From the NCBI RefSeq assembly GCF_013277515.1, contig NZ_VMNB01000012.1, positions 1 to 51,223 of the forward strand: DNA of 51,223 nt, written 5' to 3'. Positions 23,093 through 33,023 of this stretch are shown here, piece after piece; position 1 is the first letter of the stretch; every line of letters starts with the position of its first letter. The DNA comes from Streptococcus sp. k-402. Its GTDB lineage: Bacteria; Bacillota; Bacilli; Lactobacillales; Streptococcaceae. Position numbers and translations under genes: made by a program. Under the pieces are notes generated by a model. The model saw only the letters and a list, made by a program, of their open reading frames with translations, had not been told where the DNA came from and ran no database searches.

Positions 23093-25372
23093 TTATAAAA
23101 CACTCAAGACGGCTAGACTAATATCATCTAAAACATTATCTTCTTTTGAACGACTATTGGTTACCAACATGGCTAAATTTCCTGCATTCTCAAACTGATA
23201 GGGTTCGGATTTAGCATTCACAACAACCAAGAGGTGTTCTTTCCCATGAACTTCATAGATAAGGCAGCCGCTATGTTCAATCGCAGAATGCACAAAGACA
23301 TGATGGTAAATTTCATCATAGCTAGAGTAAGAAAAGGCACCAGTTTTTGTCTTCAATCGGATGACTTGACGGATAAACTCAATACTATCTTGACGCTCAT
23401 TGATCAAATCCCAGTTGACTTGGTTCACACTGTCAGGAGCATTATAGCTATTCATCGCACGCTCTCTATCATCATGGGTCAACTCACCATTCTCACCAGT
23501 CGCAACCAGTTTGGTACGACCAAATTCTTGACCGATTTCCATAAAGGCCATTCCTTGCATGAGCAGATTCATGGCTGTGGCTGTCTCAACCTTGCGCATG
23601 ATTTGTTCTGAACTTTGGTCTGGATGAAGAGTTGCCAATAAATCGTGAAGATTGTAATTGTCATGGGCTTCTACATAATTAAGCACCTGATTTGGATGTG
23701 TATAGGTTCCTAATTCACGACTTCCTAGGATTGCTTTAGCTAGAATTGGCTCTGTCGCAGCACCACTGACAAAACCTGATTTAATTGCACCGTAAACTTC
23801 TCCACCTTTGACAGCATCACGCTGATTGTCATTAAAGAAACCAATGTTTGGCATTTCGTAGGCGTTGTCTTTCTTAGCCTTATCATAAGGGGCAAGACCT
23901 GTTCCCATATCCCAACCTTCTCCATAGAGGATAATGTTAGGGTCAATTTCATCCAAACTCTGACGAATCATCTGCATGGTCTTGACATCATGAATCCCCA
24001 TCAAGTCAAAACGGAATCCGTCAATATTGTATTCCTGCACCCAGTATAGAAGAGAATCAATCATATACTTGCGAAACATTTCGTGTTCACTGGCTGTTTC
24101 ATTTCCAACACCCGTTCCATTCTGGAAGGTACCGTCTGGATTCATACGATAATAGTAATCAGGGACAGTTGTTTGGAAAGGTGCATCAACAACTGAAAAG
24201 GTATGGTTATAGACCACATCCATAATGACACCAATACCCGCATCGTGGTAAGCTTGAACCATGGTCTTCAAATCACGAATGACCTGAGCTGGATCATCTG
24301 GATTAGTTGAAAAACTAGTTTCTGGTGCGTTATAGTTTTGTGGATCATAACCCCAGTTGTAGGTTACATTCCCGTCCTCATCGTATTCTTTGTGACGGTC
24401 TGCAATTGGTTGCAACTGAACATAATTGTAGCCCAACTTCTTGATATGATCAAAAGCAGTTGACTGACCGTACTGGTTAACCGTTCCAGTCTGAGCAGCA
24501 CCCAAGAACGTTCCTCGAAGATGTTCATCCACACCTGAGGTCGGTGATTGGGTCAAATCACGAATATGCATTTCACAAATAACTGCCTTACATGGATTTT
24601 CCAAACGCCAAGCAGCATCAGAACCATGCTTGACCTCGAAATTTTCGACTTGTTTTTCTGCATGGCTCAGAATAGCAGAACGTTTGCCATCAGGGCTGGT
24701 CGCTATTGTATAAGGATCACGTGTCAGTGTTTCGTGATGAGGGAATTGGACTTGATACTGATAAGCCTTACCAGTCAAATCTTCCTCAACATCCAAACTC
24801 CAGACACCAATAGTATTGTCCTTATGATTATAGGAGTAGCTATTCCCTCGCTCCATCTCAAAAGTTTTCCAAACAGGTGCATCATTAGCAGCTGTTTCAT
24901 AAACGACAACTTGCACTGCTGTCGCTGTAGGTGACCAGAGGGAAAAATGAGCCTGATTGTCCTCTACACGGCACCCCAATTCTCCTTGGTACCCCCAATG
25001 GTGGTCGAAACTAGCGCTATTGATAGCCTTGTCAAAGGCAAAAGGATTTTGATTCTTATAGAAAGGACTGGCAATAGCAGGATTTTCAGAGTAATAAATC
25101 CGATCATCGCCTTCCAAAATCCAGACCTCTGTTAATAGGGGATAGTGATTAAAACGGATAACATATTCTTTACTAGTTTGACCTGTATGAACCACAAAAT
25201 TCAAGCTTTCTAAGGGATGAACGCTTGGGTGTTCAAAGCTAAATAAGGCTCCAAAATAATCTTCTTGGTAAGTTAGTAAATCAATTCGTTGATCCTTACT
25301 CTTTACAAAAGAGCAAGTGTCGTATTCACCATTCTTGCGATGGTAATGAATGCGCATAGGGTAGGTATACAT
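23093..25372 (-). CDS. pulA: Type I pullulanase, intracellular, 759 aa
   Basis: Cleaves alpha-1,6 bonds of glycogen and branched maltodextrins. It has an N-terminal beta domain, a CBM48-like domain (HFSLWSPTATAVQVVVYE, about 143-160), and the GH13 barrel with the pullulanase mark YNWGYDPQNYNAPE and regions DVVYNH, GFRFDLMG, YGEGWD and VEAHDN. There is no signal peptide and no sortase signal, so this is the cytosolic enzyme and not the surface pullulanase. AAAGGA stands before the ATG. Together with the glg genes next door it completes a glycogen storage and breakdown set, though no glycogen phosphorylase is in the window. Confidence 0.93.
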   Translation of the reverse strand: MYTYPMRIHYHRKNGEYDTCSFVKSKDQRIDLLTYQEDYFGALFSFEHPSVHPLESLNFVVHTGQTSKEYVIRFNHYPLLTEVWILEGDDRIYYSENPAIASPFYKNQNPFAFDKAINSASFDHHWGYQGELGCRVEDNQAHFSLWSPTATAVQVVVYETAANDAPVWKTFEMERGNSYSYNHKDNTIGVWSLDVEEDLTGKAYQYQVQFPHHETLTRDPYTIATSPDGKRSAILSHAEKQVENFEVKHGSDAAWRLENPCKAVICEMHIRDLTQSPTSGVDEHLRGTFLGAAQTGTVNQYGQSTAFDHIKKLGYNYVQLQPIADRHKEYDEDGNVTYNWGYDPQNYNAPETSFSTNPDDPAQVIRDLKTMVQAYHDAGIGVIMDVVYNHTFSVVDAPFQTTVPDYYYRMNPDGTFQNGTGVGNETASEHEMFRKYMIDSLLYWVQEYNIDGFRFDLMGIHDVKTMQMIRQSLDEIDPNIILYGEGWDMGTGLAPYDKAKKDNAYEMPNIGFFNDNQRDAVKGGEVYGAIKSGFVSGAATEPILAKAILGSRELGTYTHPNQVLNYVEAHDNYNLHDLLATLHPDQSSEQIMRKVETATAMNLLMQGMAFMEIGQEFGRTKLVATGENGELTHDDRERAMNSYNAPDSVNQVNWDLINERQDSIEFIRQVIRLKTKTGAFSYSSYDEIYHHVFVHSAIEHSGCLIYEVHGKEHLLVVVNAKSEPYQFENAGNLAMLVTNSRSKEDNVLDDISLAVLSVL

Positions 25373-25484
25373 TTTTATTTTTTCCTTTTTTTAATTTGTT
25401 TCTGTTTTACTAATAAATTTTTGACTAATTTTGTTCCGATTAACAAACTAGTTATACTGTCTAAACTCTAGTTTTAAACGATCA

Positions 25485-27479
<1,995 letters not shown>

Positions 27480-27535
27480 ACGAGAAGGGCGGAAAAAATA
27501 CTTAGATTGGAATTATTTTTAAAACTTAAACAGAC

Positions 27536-28714
27536 TTATAGCTCTTTTTTGAAATGAGTTCGTACATAGCCTAGAGCTAAGAAGGATAGGGCGACAACTC
27601 CAAGTCCAATAATCAAGAAAGAATAAAGATGGACACTTGGAAGCCAGGTCATTAAACCTGTTGCAATTGGCATAAAAAGTATAGCTAAGGTATAAATCGA
27701 ACTGAGAACTCTACCAAGATATTCACCTTCAACCTTGGTTTGTACCTGAGTAAAAAAGTGAATATTGAAAATCGTCATAAAGAGTTCACAAACTAAATTG
27801 CCTGAAAAAGTAAGATAGGGTGGGAGGGTAAATCCCATTATCATCACCCCAAGTCCAGTCAGAGCCAACAAAAACAGAAGCATTTTCATACTGGCTTTAA
27901 TTTTACTAGCTAGAAGAGCCCCAATGATGGAACCAATAGCCCCCATTGTTAAAATAGTGGCATAGGCACCTTGTACTCCATAGAGCTGATTTGAAAAGGG
28001 AAGGAGATAATTAAAGGCTGCGAAGAAAAAATTGACACTTGAAGCCATGACTAACAAAAAGAAGATTTCCTTTTGCTTCAAAATATAGTGAACTCCCTCC
28101 TTGATATCAGAAAAAATAACTTTGAATGTAAGTTTCTTCTCACCCAAAGTCTTCTCTTCTTTCTTTGGAAGGAGAGCCACTAGAACAAAAGCAATGAAAA
28201 AAGTCAGCGAGTCTAGCAGTAGCGTCATATGGAGACTTGCAAACTGTAAAACAAGGAAGGAAAGAACAGGAGAGCTAACACCTACAACCTGCAAAACCAG
28301 CTCTAAGCGAGAGTTATAGATCACAATCTCATCTTTCTCAACAACCTCAGTTATAATAGCTTTATTGGCTGTACGAGAAAATGCAAAAACAATAGCCTGC
28401 ACAATGTTGGCAACAATCAAAGCGCCAATCATCCAGCTGTCATTTCTTATAAAAGAAATAGCCAGACAAAGAATCCCACAAACAAGGTCTGTCACCATTA
28501 AAATCTTACGACGAGAAAAACGGTCTGAAATGACTCCGCCAAAAGGATTTACGAGAATAGATGTGACGAGTTCAGAAATCTGATACATTCCTAAAACAGT
28601 CTGTCCGATAGTCCCCATGGAAGCCAACCAGACACTATTGCCATAATCATAGAGCATATTCCCTATCTTGTTAACAGCTCCACGACTAATCAACTGTACT
28701 GCATAGCGATTCAT
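27536..28714 (-). CDS. MFS transporter, 392 aa
   Basis: A major facilitator with about 12 hydrophobic segments. The loop after helix 2 has GGVISDRFSRRKIL, the MFS motif A (G-x-x-x-DR-x-x-RRK). The general type (N-terminal GNMLYDYGNSVWLASMG, large loop with EKTLGEKK) is that of MefA/macrolide-efflux-like and enterobactin-exporter-like proteins, but the substrate cannot be read from the sequence. An extended -10 box TGATACAAT lies at 28743-28748 region, and AGAGGAG stands before the ATG. It is separate from the Rgg/ABC-F unit upstream but close to it, so it may be a target of the regulator. Confidence 0.8.
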   Translation of the reverse strand: MNRYAVQLISRGAVNKIGNMLYDYGNSVWLASMGTIGQTVLGMYQISELVTSILVNPFGGVISDRFSRRKILMVTDLVCGILCLAISFIRNDSWMIGALIVANIVQAIVFAFSRTANKAIITEVVEKDEIVIYNSRLELVLQVVGVSSPVLSFLVLQFASLHMTLLLDSLTFFIAFVLVALLPKKEEKTLGEKKLTFKVIFSDIKEGVHYILKQKEIFFLLVMASSVNFFFAAFNYLLPFSNQLYGVQGAYATILTMGAIGSIIGALLASKIKASMKMLLFLLALTGLGVMIMGFTLPPYLTFSGNLVCELFMTIFNIHFFTQVQTKVEGEYLGRVLSSIYTLAILFMPIATGLMTWLPSVHLYSFLIIGLGVVALSFLALGYVRTHFKKEL

Positions 28715-28793
28715 ATAAAAACTCCTCTCAAATTTTGAAACTATTGTATCAAAACTGAAAGGAGCTTTTTATTTTTTCCCTTATTTGGGAAAA

Positions 28794-29657
28794 TTAATCT
28801 TTTACAAATTTTTCGTAGTGTTCCTGATAATAGGCTACTTGCTCTGGAAGACCTAGCACATCAAAAATATGCATGGCCTCTTGCATCTGCTTACAGCCTT
28901 CTTTACACTTTCCTTTTTGGTACAAGGCAAAACCTTTGAGGTAATGTAAAATATTCCGTTCATACAGACTAATGTTTTTACCAATAATCTTCTCTGTATA
29001 AGTCTCAAAATAGCTTGCATTGTCAAAAGAAAGATGCTCTAAACAATGCTGGTAACAATTGAGGGCCAAAATCAACACCAATCTCTTATGGCGCCCAATT
29101 TCTTGGTAAAACTCCTCCCTCTCCATAACTTCTCTACCAATCCAAGTGACATAGTCTACATCGTAGAAACTATAAAGGTTCCCGAAAAGAATCAACTCAT
29201 ACATGGTCCATTCTTCCGTTTTGAAGAGATAATCTGCTACCTTATCCAAATCATCTTGCTTCATATCATAACTCGCATCTCTTTGACAAACCAGACCTTG
29301 TAGCAAAATCCAGTTCAGCTCAAAATAAAGGGGATTTGTCGAACTCTTAGCTTTTTCAAGTTGTTCTTCTTGAAGCTTTTGAAAACCTGCAATATCATTT
29401 GAGTAGTAAAGCGGAATAATTTGTCCCATCATGGCAACATGTTCATGATTATGGAAATCCCTAGCCTTGTCCATGAAATTTTCGATTGTGACATGAATAT
29501 TATCCAAAAGTTCAAAGAAACGTGAGACTGCTAGGTCAGACTCCCCAAGCTCAAAGCGAGATAACTGAGAGGTTGAACAGGACTCTCCTGCTGCCTCCTT
29601 CAAAGAATAATTTCCACTTGTCCGAAATTCACGAAATACTTTTCCAAGATGTTCCAT
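28794..29657 (-). CDS. Rgg/MutR-like transcriptional regulator, 287 aa
   Basis: Residues 5-60 form an XRE helix-turn-helix in the Rgg style (FREFRTSGNYSLKEAA, STSQLSRFELGESDL, FELLDNIHVTIENF), followed by a helical C-terminal half typical of peptide-binding Rgg/MutR proteins. Such regulators bind short peptide pheromones. I looked for a neighbouring short hydrophobic peptide gene and saw none with convincing signals. The ATG is three bases behind the ABC-F stop codon (AGGTG 7 bases before it), so both are made from one transcript. Confidence 0.8.
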   Translation of the reverse strand: MEHLGKVFREFRTSGNYSLKEAAGESCSTSQLSRFELGESDLAVSRFFELLDNIHVTIENFMDKARDFHNHEHVAMMGQIIPLYYSNDIAGFQKLQEEQLEKAKSSTNPLYFELNWILLQGLVCQRDASYDMKQDDLDKVADYLFKTEEWTMYELILFGNLYSFYDVDYVTWIGREVMEREEFYQEIGRHKRLVLILALNCYQHCLEHLSFDNASYFETYTEKIIGKNISLYERNILHYLKGFALYQKGKCKEGCKQMQEAMHIFDVLGLPEQVAYYQEHYEKFVKD

Positions 29658-29659
29658 CT

Positions 29660-31561
29660 TTACACCTGCTCTGATAATTCATCCCACTCAAGCATGGCTT
29701 CTTCCTGACGATGGCTGATTTTGTCCAGCTCAGCCTGCAATTCCATGAGTTTGCCGGCATCGTTTGTTTCCAACATTTGTTCAGAAATGGCTTGGCTTTG
29801 ACTTTCTAACTCTTCAATTTCAGCTTCTAGACTTTCGATTTGTCGCATGAGTTTGCGAACTTCTTTTTGACTTTCTTTCTGGGCCTGGTAATCATTGACT
29901 GGGCTTGCTTCTTTTACTTGATTGCTGGTTAAAGCTTCCTCTGTCAGACTGATTTCCATTTCAGCCTTTTTATCAACATAGTAGTCGTAGTCTCCAAGGT
30001 ATAGAGTCGAGCCATTCTCTGACAATTCCAGTACATGAGTTGCCACACGATTGATAAAGTAACGGTCGTGGCTGACGAATAGAAGAGTTCCATCAAAGTC
30101 AATCAAGGCATTTTCTAGCACTTCCTTGCTATCAATATCCAAGTGGTTGGTTGGCTCATCCAGAATCAAAAAGTTGTTGTTTTCCATAGACAGTTTAGCC
30201 AGAAGCAAACGTGCTTTCTCGCCACCAGACAGCATGCCGACTGATTTTTTAACATCATCACCAGAGAAAAGGAAGGCACCGAGACGATTACGGATTTCAA
30301 CTTCCGGTGTCAATTTGAAATCATTCCAGAGTTCATCTAGTACAGTATTACTTGGTGTCAGCTTGCTTTGGGTTTGATCATAGTAACCAACCTCAACATT
30401 AGCGCCAAAGCGCTTTTCACCCTTGATAAAAGGAATCTGCTCCACGATTGATTTGATAAAGGTTGATTTTCCGATACCATTGGGACCAACGATAGCAACA
30501 GCATTCATCTTGCGAAGGTCTAGGTTGATAGGCTCTGACAATATTTCCCCATCATAGCCAATAGCTGCATTTTCAACAGTCAAGACAATATTGCCCGACG
30601 TTTTTTCAGACTGGAAGGTCATATTAGCTGATTTCTTGCCAGCTTTCGGCTTGTCCAAACGCTCCATTTTTTCCAGTTGTTTTCGGCGAGATTGGGCGCG
30701 TTTGGTCGTTGAAGCACGGACTAGATTGCGATTGACAAAGTCTTCCAGAGCTGCAATTTCCTTCTGTTGCTTTTCATAGTTTTTTGCCTCAGTAGCTAGT
30801 TTTTGCTCCTTCAACTCGACAAAACGAGAGTAGTTGCCCACATAGCGATCCAAGGAATGCCTGGTCAAATCCAGCGTAATCGTCGCAACCTTATCCAAGA
30901 AATAACGGTCGTGGCTGACAATAATGAGGGCGCCGCTATAGTTTACCAAGTAATTCTCTAGCCAGGCGATGGTTTCAATATCCAAGTGGTTGGTTGGCTC
31001 GTCCAAGACCAAGAGATTTGGTTTTTCAAGGAGCATTTTAGCAAGTGCCAAACGAGTATTTTGACCACCAGAAAGCTCAGCAATTCTCATCTGCCACATT
31101 GACTCGTCAAACTTGAATCCATTCAAAATCGCTCGAATATCAGCTTCATAGGTAAAGCCACCTGCTTGGCGAAAATTTTCAGATAAGCGGTCGTAATCTG
31201 ACATCAGTTTATCCAAATCCTCACCAGACTTTTCACCCATCTCCAACTCCATCTGACGTAGTTGTTTCTCAGTCCGACGCAAATCATCAAAGACATGAAG
31301 CATTTCATCGTAGATGGTATTTTCAGACTCAAAACGGCTATCTTGGGCTAGGTAAGACAGAGAAATATCTTTTTTCTTATTGATTTCTCCGCTAGTTGGC
31401 TTCTCTTCTCCAACTAAAATCTTCAAAAGAGTAGACTTACCTGCACCATTTTTCCCAACAAGGGCAATCCGATCTCGTTCATCAACCTGCAGGTTGATAT
31501 TATCAAAAAGAACCTCTCCTGCAAAAGAACGTTCAATTTTATTAGCTTGTAAAATAATCAT
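29660..31561 (-). CDS. ABC-F family ATPase, 633 aa
   Basis: Two ABC domains without membrane parts: Walker A GKNGAGKST and GPNGIGKST, signatures LSGGQNTRLALAK and LSGGEKARLLLAK, and Walker B LDEPTNHLD twice. Between them lies the charged ABC-F linker (about 240-310), and the last 90 residues form a coiled coil (QIESLEAEIEELESQ). Such proteins act on the ribosome as translation factors; some protect against antibiotics. The form (C-terminal coiled coil, linker length) is that of the YdiF/Uup-like housekeeping members. No ribosome binding site is seen; the -10 box ends six bases before the ATG. Confidence 0.9.
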   Translation of the reverse strand: MIILQANKIERSFAGEVLFDNINLQVDERDRIALVGKNGAGKSTLLKILVGEEKPTSGEINKKKDISLSYLAQDSRFESENTIYDEMLHVFDDLRRTEKQLRQMELEMGEKSGEDLDKLMSDYDRLSENFRQAGGFTYEADIRAILNGFKFDESMWQMRIAELSGGQNTRLALAKMLLEKPNLLVLDEPTNHLDIETIAWLENYLVNYSGALIIVSHDRYFLDKVATITLDLTRHSLDRYVGNYSRFVELKEQKLATEAKNYEKQQKEIAALEDFVNRNLVRASTTKRAQSRRKQLEKMERLDKPKAGKKSANMTFQSEKTSGNIVLTVENAAIGYDGEILSEPINLDLRKMNAVAIVGPNGIGKSTFIKSIVEQIPFIKGEKRFGANVEVGYYDQTQSKLTPSNTVLDELWNDFKLTPEVEIRNRLGAFLFSGDDVKKSVGMLSGGEKARLLLAKLSMENNNFLILDEPTNHLDIDSKEVLENALIDFDGTLLFVSHDRYFINRVATHVLELSENGSTLYLGDYDYYVDKKAEMEISLTEEALTSNQVKEASPVNDYQAQKESQKEVRKLMRQIESLEAEIEELESQSQAISEQMLETNDAGKLMELQAELDKISHRQEEAMLEWDELSEQV

Positions 31562-31567
31562 ACAAGT

Positions 31568-31576
31568 AGTATAGCA
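31568..31576 (-). promoter_or_regulatory. Extended -10 box before a leaderless ABC-F gene
   Basis: Minus-strand TGCTATACT; its -10 box (31568-31573) is separated from the ATG by six bases. The rest of 31577-31721 shows no gene. Confidence 0.5.
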
Positions 31577-31721
31577 TGTTTCCCTAAGGCATTCAAGACA
31601 ATCGTCTTAACCCAAATATCCTAGAAAAACCGGCTCTGCTTATTCTTGGTATTAAAAAGTATTTGGATTATAAACTCTACTTATTTTTTTGCAAGATAGC
31701 TAGCTAAACATTTTCGCTCGT

Positions 31722-31943
31722 TTACAAGAGTGACTCAAACTCAGCGACAGTCATTCCTAACTGCTGGCTGGCAAATTCAGAAGTTAAAACATGTTGACGA
31801 ACCATGTCTAAGAAGGCAAAAAGTTTTCCACGTTCTAAACCTTGTTCTAAACCTTGTTCAACCCCCTCAGCCCTAGCGGTTTCCAAAGCATAGTCCTGTG
31901 CTAACAAGGCTTGTTCTTCACGCATACGTAGTTGACTAAACAT
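31722..31943 (-). CDS. Possible internal short Rpn product, 73 aa
   Basis: Inside the left rpn copy an in-frame ATG (31943) is preceded by AGGAGG with 8-9 bases spacing, a better ribosome binding site than that of the full gene. The product would be the helical C-terminal part beginning MFSQLRMREEQALL. In E. coli, rpn genes encode an inhibitory short protein from an internal start; this could be the same. The internal site is conserved in the second copy. Confidence 0.45.
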   Translation of the reverse strand: MFSQLRMREEQALLAQDYALETARAEGVEQGLEQGLERGKLFAFLDMVRQHVLTSEFASQQLGMTVAEFESLL

Positions 31944-32621
31944 TTTTCTGTCCTCCTCGGACCAGCTCTTGTAGTCCAGCAGTTGGTCTGCTTGGCTGAT
32001 GGCTCGCTCGGGTTGTTGAGTAAAGGGCTTGTTCCCAAAAAACTCCAACCACGGCTTGCGAACCTCGTCTTTGCTGGTTTCTCTGTATTTCTTTAATTCC
32101 AAGAATGCCATCTTGACTAGATGGTTTTCTTGTCCATTGTTTGTGATGGTTAAGACTTCACCTGTCGTGTCTTCGCGCATACTGAAACTGTGGAAAGCCA
32201 GATCATCTTGGAAATAATTACTATCCACAATAGCTATTGCGTAAACAGGTGCGATATGCTTGTAACTCTGGTGGGTATCACCTTCACGTTGGCGAATTTT
32301 TTCAAGATTTTGATTGACCTGACTGCACAAGTAAGCCCACAAACGATTGATGAAAAAATTCTGATGATGAACCTGAATTTCGATGATAACTTGCGTACCA
32401 TTATCCAACTCCGCCAAAACATCTATACTTGTATAGAAATTCTGTGCCGAGTACGGTAAGGAAGGCAAGACGTGAATGTTGCTTCCCTCCAAAATGGTCA
32501 CATTTTTTGCTGGCAAGTCCAACATATCGCGAATAAATTGACAAGTGATTTCTGGATTGCTGAAAATTTTCTTAGCAACCAAATCATTGGTTGGGCTGAT
32601 GCCCGGATGACGTACAGTCAT
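31722..32621 (-). CDS. Rpn family PD-(D/E)XK nuclease, left copy, 299 aa
   Basis: Member of the Rpn (recombination-promoting nuclease / transposase_31, PF12784-like) family. The nuclease core shows Asp67 in IDVLAEL and Glu81-x-Gln83 in IIEIQVHH. Such proteins cut DNA and have been linked to RecA-independent recombination, and in E. coli to phage defence. The C-terminal part has charged Gly/Glu/Gln repeats (EGVEQGLEQGLERGKLF). The start at 32621 has AAAGGAGAG before it; an extended -10 box TGCTATAAT lies just upstream. The protein differs from the right copy (42593-43519) at only six of about 245 aligned residues, then in the repeat part. The two genes point outwards from the surface-protein island. 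Confidence 0.85.
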   Translation of the reverse strand: MTVRHPGISPTNDLVAKKIFSNPEITCQFIRDMLDLPAKNVTILEGSNIHVLPSLPYSAQNFYTSIDVLAELDNGTQVIIEIQVHHQNFFINRLWAYLCSQVNQNLEKIRQREGDTHQSYKHIAPVYAIAIVDSNYFQDDLAFHSFSMREDTTGEVLTITNNGQENHLVKMAFLELKKYRETSKDEVRKPWLEFFGNKPFTQQPERAISQADQLLDYKSWSEEDRKMFSQLRMREEQALLAQDYALETARAEGVEQGLEQGLERGKLFAFLDMVRQHVLTSEFASQQLGMTVAEFESLL

Positions 32622-32702
32622 GTTTGCTCTCCTTTCATTATAGCACATTTTTTAATCTAATTTACTAGATTTGATGCTTCTATCTATTTATTCGGAAAAA
32701 GA
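32518..32702. repeat. Left arm of inverted repeat (promoter side of left rpn copy)
   Basis: The similarity between both rpn copies does not stop at the start codon: about 75 bases of upstream sequence (32622-32697, containing TTTTTTAATCTAATTTACTAG) are present again in inverted order at about 42518-42592 with few changes. With the genes themselves the inverted repeats are about 1 kb long. Confidence 0.75.
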
Positions 32703-33023
32703 GTAGAAAAAATAAAAGAAATCTCAAACTTTATAGCAAAATGAAATAAACTCTGAACAAATAGGATAGTAAAGTCGAATCAATTTCTAGCAATATTTTA
32801 TAAGTTATAATGTTCTATTCTGAATTTAAGATAACATATAATTTAAAGAGACTGGGCCAAAACTCAACTTCCGGAAAAAATGAAGTAAATCTTCCCACAA
32901 TAAAACGCATAGCCTCAAGTTTTTCAATACCTGATACTATGCGTTTTTCTGATTTGAGAGGCTTTTTTCTCAGCCTCTTCTTAATCTTAGCTTTTCTCAA
33001 CCTGCTACAGTTGATAAAGAGCT
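32703..33023. other. Intergenic sequence with a strong hairpin, possible mobile-element debris
   Basis: This stretch between the left rpn copy and the surface-protein stop contains AT-rich sequence and a long hairpin at 32902-32950 with arms AAAACGCATAG and CTATGCGTTTT, which can terminate transcription on both strands. The words before the hairpin (AAATCTTCCCACAATAAAAC) return in altered form at 43624-43644. I suspect remains of an insertion sequence or a dispersed repeat but cannot name it. No gene is visible. Confidence 0.4.
32902..32950. terminator. Bidirectional terminator behind the 780-residue surface protein
   Basis: An 11-base perfect arm pair (AAAACGCATAG / CTATGCGTTTT), extended to about 16 of 19 pairs, with T-rich flanks on the plus strand and A/T-rich flanks on the other. 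It lies about 75 bases behind the surface-protein stop codon. Confidence 0.65.
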